Virus record (IMG/VR): IMGVR_UViG_3300046457_000069
Location: 1-20,007 of that record
Direction: 5' to 3' (one strand)
Length of the DNA stretch: 20,007 nucleotides
Origin: a virus
Below the pieces are notes generated by a model that saw nothing but the letters and a program-made list of their open reading frames with translations, did not search any database and had not been told where the DNA came from. Numbering within the stretch: position 1 is the stretch's first letter; every line of letters begins with the position of its first letter. This document shows, piece by piece, positions 7,257 to 12,951 of the stretch. A program made the translations under genes and the position numbers.

Positions 7257-7481
7257 ATGAGAAGTCGGTTAGGCTTTAGACTCCACGATTGGGCCGCGTC
7301 AAACTTCAGCGCGCCTCAATATCCGCGCTCGCGCGCAGTCTTTATCGAGCGCACGAGCGGATTCGATCGATTCTTTGCGATTTGGATGCGATCGCTCAAA
7401 GTGATCGCGCTGACGATTGTCGGCGCCGTACTTTGCGCCGCCCTGTTTTGCATCGTCGCTATGTTCGCCGCCGCGCTTTAA
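7257..7481 (+). CDS. Small single-span membrane protein candidate, opposite to the tail operon
   Basis: A 74-codon ORF on the plus strand inside an otherwise minus-strand module. It starts with ATG 6 bases after GGAG (7247-7250) and ends 4 bases inside the end of the gp10-like gene. Residues 1-48 are basic and aromatic (MRSRLGFRLHDWAASNF); residues about 49-72 form a clear membrane segment (VIALTIVGAVLCAALFCIVA) ending the chain, so it could be a tail-anchored inner-membrane protein. No minus-strand gene explains this 245-base gap, the largest in the array. I recognise no family. Possible roles include an accessory 'moron' such as superinfection exclusion, or a lysis/membrane helper; none is shown. 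No convincing promoter was found upstream. It could also be a chance ORF. Confidence 0.45.
   Translation: MRSRLGFRLHDWAASNFSAPQYPRSRAVFIERTSGFDRFFAIWMRSLKVIALTIVGAVLCAALFCIVAMFAAAL
7275..7302 (-). promoter_or_regulatory. Candidate sigma70-type promoter for the tape measure gene
   Basis: Minus strand: TTGACG (7297-7302), 16-base spacer, TCTAAA (7275-7280). The -35 matches consensus at 5 of 6 and the -10 at 4 of 6. Transcription would start near 7268, giving a leader of about 36 bases before the ATT start. It lies in the only long gap of the array. Such matches occur by chance, so this is tentative. Confidence 0.3.
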
Positions 7482-7981
7482 TCGCCATCACGAAGGCGCG
7501 CGCCGGTCATTTGAGTCGACGACTCGACGCCGCGCCCGAGAAAACCGCGCAGCAAAACGTCGTGCCATATCGCACGAATCGCCTCTTCGTTTTCCACGAC
7601 CGCCGGCCCGAGGAAAGGGCGGGGCGGGATTTTGTTCGTTCCTAATTCCTGATATACCGCGACGTCTGACGTCGAGCCGATCACCGCATCGAACCCTTGA
7701 ACGGCATGCCCCATCGAATCGCGAAGCTCGCCAGTACGCAGCAGCGGGTCGTTTTCCGAAAAGCCTTTTTCGATCCGATCCTGCTTCGTGAAATCAGCGA
7801 GTTCCGGCCAGGACGGGAAATGCCCGACTTCGGGTTGATAGTGACCGAACTTTTTGCGCGCGGTGTTCTCGATTCGCTCTGCGACAGCTTCGAGGCCGTG
7901 CCCTAAGTGCGAATGGACGGCGGGAATCATCGTCTGCGTGACGTGATTCTGAAACGCGCCGAGACTGGCAAATTCCAGCAT
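7478..7981 (-). CDS. HK97 gp10-like tail/neck component
   Basis: A 167-residue protein with the HK97-gp10/virion-morphogenesis pattern: LLRTGELRDSM (residues 80-90), a short strand region VIGSTSDVAVYQELGTNK, then IPPRPFLGPAV (118-128). The family comprises tail-completion or head-tail joining proteins. The N-terminal 60 residues are helical and rich in His. The start is supported by AAGGAG 8 bases upstream, inside the end of the chaperone extension, and the ATG shares one base with that stop (TAATG). The position is uncommon: between tail assembly chaperone and tape measure rather than in the neck region before the sheath. Its function here may be tail-specific. Confidence 0.74.
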   Translation of the reverse strand: MLEFASLGAFQNHVTQTMIPAVHSHLGHGLEAVAERIENTARKKFGHYQPEVGHFPSWPELADFTKQDRIEKGFSENDPLLRTGELRDSMGHAVQGFDAVIGSTSDVAVYQELGTNKIPPRPFLGPAVVENEEAIRAIWHDVLLRGFLGRGVESSTQMTGARLRDGD

Positions 7982-8157
7982 TATTTGCGCTCCTTGAATT
8001 CCATTCGACCGTAGTCGAATTCATTGCCTTCGAATTCCGAGAACACAATACAAAATGCCGCTCGCGTAGCGTCATCGAGAGAGAACGCGACGTCGAACGG
8101 CATATTGTTTCGCACGAGCCAAAGGGACTCGCGAACCGCCACAGAGCGCGCTAGTTT
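7981..8157 (-). CDS. -1 frameshift extension of the tail assembly chaperone (GT-type product)
   Basis: After the slippery site A-AAA-AAC (8154-8160) the -1 frame is open for 57 codons (CTA GCG CGC ... CGC AAA TAA), giving LARSVAVRESLWLVRN then MPFDVAFSLDDATRAAF and an acidic end. The fused product would have about 186 residues. Tail assembly chaperones upstream of tape measure genes make a minor extended form by programmed frameshifting (lambda G/GT is the model); the extension recruits tail subunits to the tape measure. An independent gene from ATG 8103 is the alternative, but no Shine-Dalgarno precedes it and 17 further in-frame codons would be unused. The stop overlaps the next start by one base. 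Confidence 0.68.
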   Translation of the reverse strand, partial: KLARSVAVRESLWLVRNNMPFDVAFSLDDATRAAFCIVFSEFEGNEFDYGRMEFKERK

Positions 8158-8540
8158 TTTACTTCTTCTCGCTGCGCTTCGGGCGATTCGCCGCCGAAGT
8201 TTTCCATGACCGCATTCATGACAGCGGTCACGCCTTCCTCGTCGAGACGTTGAATCGTCGCCTCGATTTCGCGCTCTGTGTTCGGATAATTGACCGCGGC
8301 GCCGTTGATCGACGCGACGAATGTGATTGGAATCACCATCGACACGTAGACCTGATTTTTTGCCGCTTCGCCGAGAATCTTGACGAGCCGGAACTGCGAC
8401 AGAACGCCCGGTTTCTTCAGCGTCACCGTCAAGCCGTTCGGCGTTTCGATCGTCACCGCTTCAGCGGCCTTTTTAACGAGTTCCTTCGAAGGCGTGTCAG
8501 CGACAACCGCTGCTTTCTTCCGGACGTTGACTGTCGTCAT
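8151..8540 (-). CDS. Tail assembly chaperone (G-type product)
   Basis: A 129-residue protein between tube and tape measure genes. It has a basic N-terminus (MTTVNVRKKAAVVADTPSKE), a strand region ETPNGLTVTLKKPGVLSQFRLVKIL (about 32-56), a hydrophobic middle (VYVSMVIPITFVASINGAAV) and an acidic C-terminus (NAVMENFGGESPEAQREEV). Size, place and the frameshift at its end fit the tail assembly chaperone, which coats the tape measure before tube polymerisation and is absent from the virion. AAGGA lies 7 bases before the ATG. The last sense codons AAA AAC, directly before TAG, form the slippery site, so some ribosomes read on into the next frame. No sequence family is claimed. Confidence 0.78.
   Translation of the reverse strand: MTTVNVRKKAAVVADTPSKELVKKAAEAVTIETPNGLTVTLKKPGVLSQFRLVKILGEAAKNQVYVSMVIPITFVASINGAAVNYPNTEREIEATIQRLDEEGVTAVMNAVMENFGGESPEAQREEVKN
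8154..8160 (-). other. Programmed -1 ribosomal frameshift site A-AAA-AAC
   Basis: On the minus strand the zero-frame codons are GTA AAA AAC TAG. The heptamer A AAA AAC has the exact X-XXY-YYZ phase for a -1 slip and the stop follows immediately, a known enhancer of slippage. The -1 frame continues 57 codons. I could not identify a clear downstream pseudoknot by eye. Confidence 0.7.
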
Positions 8541-8555
8541 TTTTTTCCTTGTGGG

Positions 8556-8984
8556 TTAGAGCTTGATGCGCTGTTCTGCGACAAACGAAAGCTTTTGCTT
8601 CACGGTCGCGTCGCCGGCGAAATCGCCCGCATCTTCGAGTTTGAAAATCACGCCGACGAATTGATACTGCGACACGACGCCGCTTGCTTCGGTGATGGTT
8701 TCGGTGATGGTCGACGGCGCAAGGTCGAGGCCGGCGTAAAAGTTCGCCTCTTCGCTCGCGAAATAGTCGTCGAGCGTCGAGTCCTGCCGTTCGACTTCGA
8801 ACGAGCCGGACCAGCCGTCAGGGAACCGAAGGTGACGCGTGCGGCCGTCGAGACCCTTCACCTTGACGTCGGTGATGTCGGGTTTCGCGGTGAACTTAGT
8901 GACCAGCGCAAGATTCAGCGGACCGTTCGGCGTCTGGATATTCACCGAGAGGTCGCGACCGATAGTAAAGCCGTTGAGCGGCAT
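8556..8984 (-). CDS. Tail tube protein
   Basis: A 142-residue beta-rich protein (MPLNGFTIGRDLSVNIQTPN...), straight after the sheath gene. The pattern of an early strand pair, PDITDVKVKGLDGRTRHLRF (about 34-53), DGWSGSFEVERQDSTLDDYF (about 56-75) and a C-terminal region with YQFVGVIFKLEDAGDF is typical of myovirus tube proteins that stack as hexameric rings inside the sheath. Start: GAGG lies 8 bases before the ATG. It is separated from the sheath gene by a terminator-like hairpin whose U-tract ends 15 bases before the start. The chaperone gene follows after 15 bases. Confidence 0.88.
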   Translation of the reverse strand: MPLNGFTIGRDLSVNIQTPNGPLNLALVTKFTAKPDITDVKVKGLDGRTRHLRFPDGWSGSFEVERQDSTLDDYFASEEANFYAGLDLAPSTITETITEASGVVSQYQFVGVIFKLEDAGDFAGDATVKQKLSFVAEQRIKL

Positions 8985-8999
8985 GTTTGAGCCTCAAAG

Positions 9000-9021
9000 A
9001 AAAAGCCCGCGCGAGGCGGGC
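9000..9021 (-). terminator. Terminator-like hairpin between sheath and tube genes
   Basis: Minus strand: GCCCGC, five-base loop, GCGGGC, then five T. It begins 6 bases after the sheath stop and ends 15 bases before the tube ATG. Placing a partial terminator here could set the sheath-to-tube transcript ratio or stabilise the sheath mRNA end. Confidence 0.75.
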
Positions 9022-9027
9022 CGGGTT

Positions 9028-10578
9028 TTACTGAACGCTCGACTGGATTTGAACCGTCTGACCGCCTTGCAGGTTGATGACGAAGAACAGCACCACCGAC
9101 AGGTATTTGACCTTGACGTCGGCTTGCATGTACCCGTTCGCGACCGCCGAATCAGGGTTGTTCGCCTTGTCGATCTGCACCGTGAACGGCGCCTGCGTCG
9201 GGCTGTTGACGTCGCCAATCATGTTCAGGCGCCAGAGGTTCGACAGGAACGCTTGCATCGCCGATTTCACTTCGTTGCGAAGGTCAACCGTCTGATTGCG
9301 ACCAATCACCGTGCCGAATGCAGCCGCGAGCGTGAGCGCGAGGTAATTCGTCATGCGTGTGTAGTTGTCGCCGTCCTGGCCCGCCGTGCTCGAAGCGTTG
9401 CCGCCCGTCTGCGTCGCGTAGTAATTGCCGCCCGGCGACGGGTTGCCGATCACGTCGAGACGCGCCTGATTGATCGCGCCGATTTCCGCGCTCGTGTAGG
9501 GCAGGTTTTGCGCGGTGCGTTGCGTGCCGACGATGCCGTAGAGCGGTTTGTTCAGGCTCGATTGCTCCGGCGACAGCGCGGCTTGCTTTCCCGCCCAGAA
9601 CGTAGCCGGCCCGAGCAATCGGTTCTGACTGTTCGTCGCATCGAAGTACGTCACCCAATCGCCCACGAACACCTTGACGCCGTAGCCATCGGCGCCGGCC
9701 GTGTTCAGCGCGGTCGAGACCGTCGTATAGTTCGCGCTCGGGGCGCCCTGCAAGCCGAAATAGATGCCTTCGGAGAGAGCGAACGCGAGCACCGTCGACG
9801 CGGCGGTAAGGTCCGAGTGATCGACCAAGCAACCGACCTGCGCGCCAGTGCCGCGCAAGCAATACATGCCCTTGCGCGTGCCGGCGTTGCCATCGACGCC
9901 GACGAGCAGAGCGTCGGTGAGCGTCGTCGTGCCGTCCGTGCCCGATGCGAACGTTGCCGGCGTCGTGATGTTCGGCGCGGCGGTTGCCGGGCCGGCGGTT
10001 GCAACGACGAGTTGCGACGGGCCGCGAACGTTCGACTGACCGTTGTTGATCGCGTTGACGACGTTCGTCCACAGCGCAGCGCCCGTTCCGGCGATGTTGT
10101 CGAACACTTCAGCCTGAACGCCAGGAAGCGAAATCGTCAACTTGAACGTGCTCGCCTTCGTGCCGGCGGTCATCGCCGCAGTGATCGAGTTGCCGCGCGT
10201 GCCGGTGTAGAACGCCGTCAGGTTCGCGCCGATCGCCGGCGTTGCTGCGGTGTCCATCAGCTTGCCGGTCGCTGCGACGTCGGTGCCGTCCGTGACGCGC
10301 ACGTATTGAACGGCGGTCGCGCCTTGCAGGAAAAACACGTTCATCGCGGTCGCGAGGTCGTATTTGCGCACCATCGGAGCGCCGAGCCATTGCGTCACGT
10401 CATTCGGCGAGCCGACGAGCACCGGCGCATTCACCGGGCCCCATGAGCCGATGCCGACCGCGCCGAGAATGTTCGACGGGACGCCGTTGATGATGAGCGG
10501 CGGCGGCTGAATCGACAGATAGACGCCGGGCGCGGAAAGGGCGCTGAAATTAAGCGAGCCAGCTTGATAAATCGGCAT
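9028..10578 (-). CDS. Tail sheath protein
   Basis: A 516-residue protein with the sheath N-terminus APGVYLSIQPPPLIINGVPS followed by VGIGSWGPVNAPVLVGSPND (about 41-60) and DLATAMNVFFLQGATAVQYVRV, as in Mu gpL/T4 gp18-type sheaths. The middle is Ala/Thr/Gly-rich (inserted beta domains) and the C-terminal domain (TRMTNYLALTLAAAFGTVIG, then NLWRLNMIGDVN and KVKYLSVVLFFVINLQGGQTV) is the conserved contractile core. The sheath contracts to drive the tube through the envelope. A near-perfect Shine-Dalgarno AAGGAGG lies 8 bases upstream inside the end of the 55-residue gene, as expected for an abundant protein, and the ATG overlaps that stop (TAATG). Confidence 0.92.
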   Translation of the reverse strand: MPIYQAGSLNFSALSAPGVYLSIQPPPLIINGVPSNILGAVGIGSWGPVNAPVLVGSPNDVTQWLGAPMVRKYDLATAMNVFFLQGATAVQYVRVTDGTDVAATGKLMDTAATPAIGANLTAFYTGTRGNSITAAMTAGTKASTFKLTISLPGVQAEVFDNIAGTGAALWTNVVNAINNGQSNVRGPSQLVVATAGPATAAPNITTPATFASGTDGTTTLTDALLVGVDGNAGTRKGMYCLRGTGAQVGCLVDHSDLTAASTVLAFALSEGIYFGLQGAPSANYTTVSTALNTAGADGYGVKVFVGDWVTYFDATNSQNRLLGPATFWAGKQAALSPEQSSLNKPLYGIVGTQRTAQNLPYTSAEIGAINQARLDVIGNPSPGGNYYATQTGGNASSTAGQDGDNYTRMTNYLALTLAAAFGTVIGRNQTVDLRNEVKSAMQAFLSNLWRLNMIGDVNSPTQAPFTVQIDKANNPDSAVANGYMQADVKVKYLSVVLFFVINLQGGQTVQIQSSVQ

Positions 10579-10745
10579 TATTTAGCCTCCTTCGCGACCT
10601 TCACGCATTTGTCGGCGTGACCTTCGTCGATCACCTTCTGAATTTCGGCCGCGTCACTGATGCGCGTTCCGCGCTCGGTGAAGCCGAATTGATGCAGCAC
10701 GACGAGTTCGAAATCGAACGTCGGCGCGTCGTCTTGCTTTGCCAT
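10578..10745 (-). CDS. Small conserved-looking protein between neck and sheath genes
   Basis: A 55-residue protein: MAKQDDAPTFDFELVVLHQF, then GFTERGTRISDAAEIQKVID and a basic Lys-rich end. It starts 14 bases after the tail-terminator-like gene and its TAA shares a base with the sheath ATG. Gap-free packing, coding-type codon use and the fact that it carries the sheath Shine-Dalgarno in its last codons support a real gene. Small proteins at this spot exist in other myoviruses, but I recognise no family or function. It could assist sheath polymerisation or simply couple sheath translation. The nearest purine-rich site upstream (AGGA) is rather far, about 13 bases. Confidence 0.68.
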   Translation of the reverse strand: MAKQDDAPTFDFELVVLHQFGFTERGTRISDAAEIQKVIDEGHADKCVKVAKEAK

Positions 10746-10759
10746 GTGGGAGAGGGTTC

Positions 10760-11596
10760 CTAGACGGGTTTTAGAACGGCGCCTGCATCGGTCACGATGT
10801 TTAGGTCGCCGACAATGACTTGCGGCGCATTGATGACCTTCGTCGTCGAGTAATCGACGCGATAACGGAGGTCACGACGAAAGAGCCGCGCTTTCTCGCC
10901 GATGTCCTGCTGCGGGCTGTCCGCGTAGATGATTCGCGCGTTGAAGCCATCGGGCATTGCGAGAAACACGAGGTCGGCGAGATTCGGATCGATCACGTTG
11001 ACGAGCGCCGTGCGTTGAGCCGGCGTGCTGCACCAAAGCGTGATTTGAAACATGCGGTCTTGGTTTTTGATAACCTTGATCGCGGTTCCGGTGCCGCCCG
11101 TTCGCAGCGCGCCGAGCGCTGCATTCGCGGGCAGAGTGATGTTCGCGCCCGAGCTTGTCGTGCCGGGATAGTCCTGCGCGATGACCGCGGCGAGCGCGGC
11201 GGCGATGCTCGTCAGCGTGTCGGTCGGCTGCACCGCGTAGGAATACGGCGAGTTGCCGACGAACACTGCGAGGTTTTGCGCCGAGAAAGGAACAGGCATT
11301 GCGCCGCCGACTGTTACTACGCTGCCCGCCTTCGCGAGCGTGATCGTCGGGGCAAAGGTCGCGAGCGGTTGCCAGCCCTGCATGTAGCGGGTCGTTTTGC
11401 GCTCGGTCGCGGTTGCGTAGATCGACACATGCGCGACGCCGGCCGCGAGGTCGGAATCGAGCGTTGCGGCTGTCGGCCAACCGGCGCCCACGCGAACAGG
11501 AAAGCCGACCGCCGAAGGGTTGTTCGTGCCGTTCGGGTAGAGCCAACCTGCGATCAACCCGACGAGCACGTTCTGCACATCAGAAACGTCGCTCAT
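10760..11596 (-). CDS. Neck / tail terminator-like protein with inserted beta domain
   Basis: A 278-residue protein: VQNVLVGLIAGWLYPNG (about 7-23), VGAGWPTAATLDSDLAAGVAHVSIYA (about 36-61), and a C-terminal domain AQRTALVNVIDPNLADLVFLAM with KARLFRRDLRYRVDYSTTKVI (about 235-255). The outer parts look like a tail-completion/tail-terminator fold. Residues about 90-170 (FVGNSPYSYAVQPTDTLTSI, AAALAAVIAQDYPG) look like an inserted Ala/Thr-rich beta domain that could decorate the neck. The position directly before the sheath fits the protein that caps the tail and joins it to the head. Start: ATG overlaps the preceding stop (ATGA); the longer open frame to 11743 lies inside the neighbouring gene. 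Family assignment is positional. Confidence 0.6.
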   Translation of the reverse strand: MSDVSDVQNVLVGLIAGWLYPNGTNNPSAVGFPVRVGAGWPTAATLDSDLAAGVAHVSIYATATERKTTRYMQGWQPLATFAPTITLAKAGSVVTVGGAMPVPFSAQNLAVFVGNSPYSYAVQPTDTLTSIAAALAAVIAQDYPGTTSSGANITLPANAALGALRTGGTGTAIKVIKNQDRMFQITLWCSTPAQRTALVNVIDPNLADLVFLAMPDGFNARIIYADSPQQDIGEKARLFRRDLRYRVDYSTTKVINAPQVIVGDLNIVTDAGAVLKPV

Positions 11597-12237
11597 GTCT
11601 GCCCCTGTTGCGCGGTGATTCTCCAGCCGAGGTCCGTCAATTCCGCGCTCGACACGATGTAGCGGCGCCCGAGTTCGTCGGCGATCAGGTCGCCCGCGCG
11701 CAGGATGACGCCGGGAGCCGCCGGGAGCAGCACCGCCCACCACGCATCACGAACGTCACCGGGCAGCGCGACGCCGCCTTTCTCGCCCTTCGTGCCTTGC
11801 AGCACCGAAGCCGGCCAGCCGGTCATGAGCGGCGTTTCGTTCGCCGCGGTCGTGCCTTCGTAGTCGGTGACGGCGCCGTATGCGGTTTGAACCTGCGGGC
11901 GCGTGATATTGACCGTGCGATTGCACTCGACGACGAGAATCGGCAAAAGCGGCTGTTGAGCGGCGACGAAGAATTTCCCGGTATCGCCGATGAGGTAATC
12001 GCCGACCTGCGTCACGCGCCCGTCCATCACGGCGAACCATATCGGCTTGCCGTATTTGTTCGGGCGCCGATAGGTCATATCTTCGGCGTTCAGACTCGCG
12101 AGAAAGCCTGTCGCAACGATCGTCGCGGCGCTCATATCGGCAGAAGTCGGCCGGTAGAGCGTGAAGGCATTGCCGAGGCGCTTCGCGACCTGCGCATATC
12201 CCTTGTAGACCTGGGCTTGTGCTTTGGCGCCGTCCAT
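11593..12237 (-). CDS. Head-completion / head-closure-like protein
   Basis: A 214-residue protein: an N-terminal helix (MDGAKAQAQVYKGYAQVAKR), then FTLYRPTSADMSA and beta-rich sequence, WFAVMDGRVTQVGDYLIGDTG (about 68-88), FFVAAQQPLLPILVVECNRT (about 90-109), and a C-terminal part ending GRRYIVSSAELTDLGWRITA. Pattern and place between capsid and tail-terminator-like genes suggest a head-closure/stopper or neck-joining protein; the ending resembles small beta-barrel stopper domains. The ATG shares one base with the preceding stop (TGATG), and its stop overlaps the next start (ATGA). I do not recognise a named family with certainty. Confidence 0.58.
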   Translation of the reverse strand: MDGAKAQAQVYKGYAQVAKRLGNAFTLYRPTSADMSAATIVATGFLASLNAEDMTYRRPNKYGKPIWFAVMDGRVTQVGDYLIGDTGKFFVAAQQPLLPILVVECNRTVNITRPQVQTAYGAVTDYEGTTAANETPLMTGWPASVLQGTKGEKGGVALPGDVRDAWWAVLLPAAPGVILRAGDLIADELGRRYIVSSAELTDLGWRITAQQGQT

Positions 12238-12620
12238 CAGACCACCAGCGTGATAGATGCGCCGCCGGTGACGTCGAAAGCCGGGCCGGGCGGGATGCCG
12301 AAGAACGCGCACAAGCGCCGGCGCGTCGAGTCGAACAGCGCTTCACGGTCGCGCTGCTCGTTTTTGTTGTGCGTCCATACCGCGGCGACGTCGGTGTCGA
12401 GGTTGTCACTCGTGCCGTAGATCGCCGTTTCGAGCGCGGTCAACTGCGTGAGGTAGTTCGTCACTACCGCCTCTTCGGCGTCTTGCATGTTCGACATGCG
12501 AAATTCGAGCGTGCCGTAATGCTGATAGAAGCGATGCCCGAACGCCTGAACGGGTTGCCCGCCGAAGAGCGGAAAGCCGCAGAAGCGCCGAACATCGACC
12601 CGTTGAGCGTCGGTGAGCAT
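12237..12620 (-). CDS. Head-tail connector-like protein
   Basis: A 127-residue, mostly helical protein: MLTDAQRVDVRRFCGFPLFG, then HRFYQHYGTLEFRMSNMQDA, EEAVVTNYLTQLTALETAIYG (about 49-69) and a final NEQRDREALFDSTRRRLCAF segment. A small helical protein soon after the capsid gene is usually the adaptor docking onto the portal ring (gp15/gp6 type), so a connector role is likely, but that is by position and secondary structure, not a recognised family. The ATG overlaps the preceding stop (TAATG) and its own stop overlaps the next start (TGATG), so it sits in a tightly coupled four-gene group. Confidence 0.6.
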   Translation of the reverse strand: MLTDAQRVDVRRFCGFPLFGGQPVQAFGHRFYQHYGTLEFRMSNMQDAEEAVVTNYLTQLTALETAIYGTSDNLDTDVAAVWTHNKNEQRDREALFDSTRRRLCAFFGIPPGPAFDVTGGASITLVV

Positions 12621-12895
12621 TAGCCTTGCTCTCCATTGATGCCGAGCAAGCGCGCGCCGCGCTCGATCAGCAGTTTGATTTCGGCTTTCGCCGTCACGAC
12701 TTCACCCGCGAGCCATGCTTGCAGGTCGCCGGCTTCGTCGTAAAAGCCGTGAGGCGCCGCGAGCGTCACCGATTCCGGCAACGCGGGCGCATTCTTTGCC
12801 GCCTTGGCGGGCTTCGTGACCTTCGGTGCGTCTATCGGTGCATCCGAGGTCGCGAGAGGCGCCTGTGCGCCTTCTGGCGCGGTTGCGTCACTCAT
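12620..12895 (-). CDS. Small head-module protein of unknown function
   Basis: A 91-residue protein. Residues 1-40 are a disordered Ala/Pro/Lys-rich tail (MSDATAPEGAQAPLATSDAP). Residues 41-91 form a compact segment: VTLAAPHGFYDEAGDLQAWL, GEVVTAKAEIKLLIERGARL. I recall similar short proteins after capsid genes of other phages, including Mu-like ones, without a firm function; it might be a capsid decoration or head-completion factor. The start at 12895 is set by GAGGT shortly upstream; the longer frame to 13066 runs through a terminator and into the capsid gene. It starts 12 bases after the U-tract of that terminator. Confidence 0.62.
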   Translation of the reverse strand: MSDATAPEGAQAPLATSDAPIDAPKVTKPAKAAKNAPALPESVTLAAPHGFYDEAGDLQAWLAGEVVTAKAEIKLLIERGARLLGINGEQG

Positions 12896-12907
12896 GATTA
12901 CCTCGTG

Positions 12908-12943
12908 AAAAGGGGCGCGCCGGATTTGCCGAACACGCGCCCC
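12908..12943 (-). terminator. Terminator hairpin after the major capsid gene
   Basis: Minus strand: GGGGCGCG, 16-base loop, CGCGCCCC, then TTTT. The 8-bp stem begins 8 bases after the capsid stop. The stem differs in sequence from the four GCCCGC-type hairpins, but its place just before a start codon (12 bases) is the same. Confidence 0.72.
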
Positions 12944-12951
12944 ATGACCGA

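Noticed and set aside
8839-10446. Long plus-strand open frame (535 codons) antisense to sheath and tube
   Set aside because: Arginine-rich, low-complexity translation typical of the antisense frame of a GC3-biased gene; no ribosome site; sheath and tube genes explain the region.
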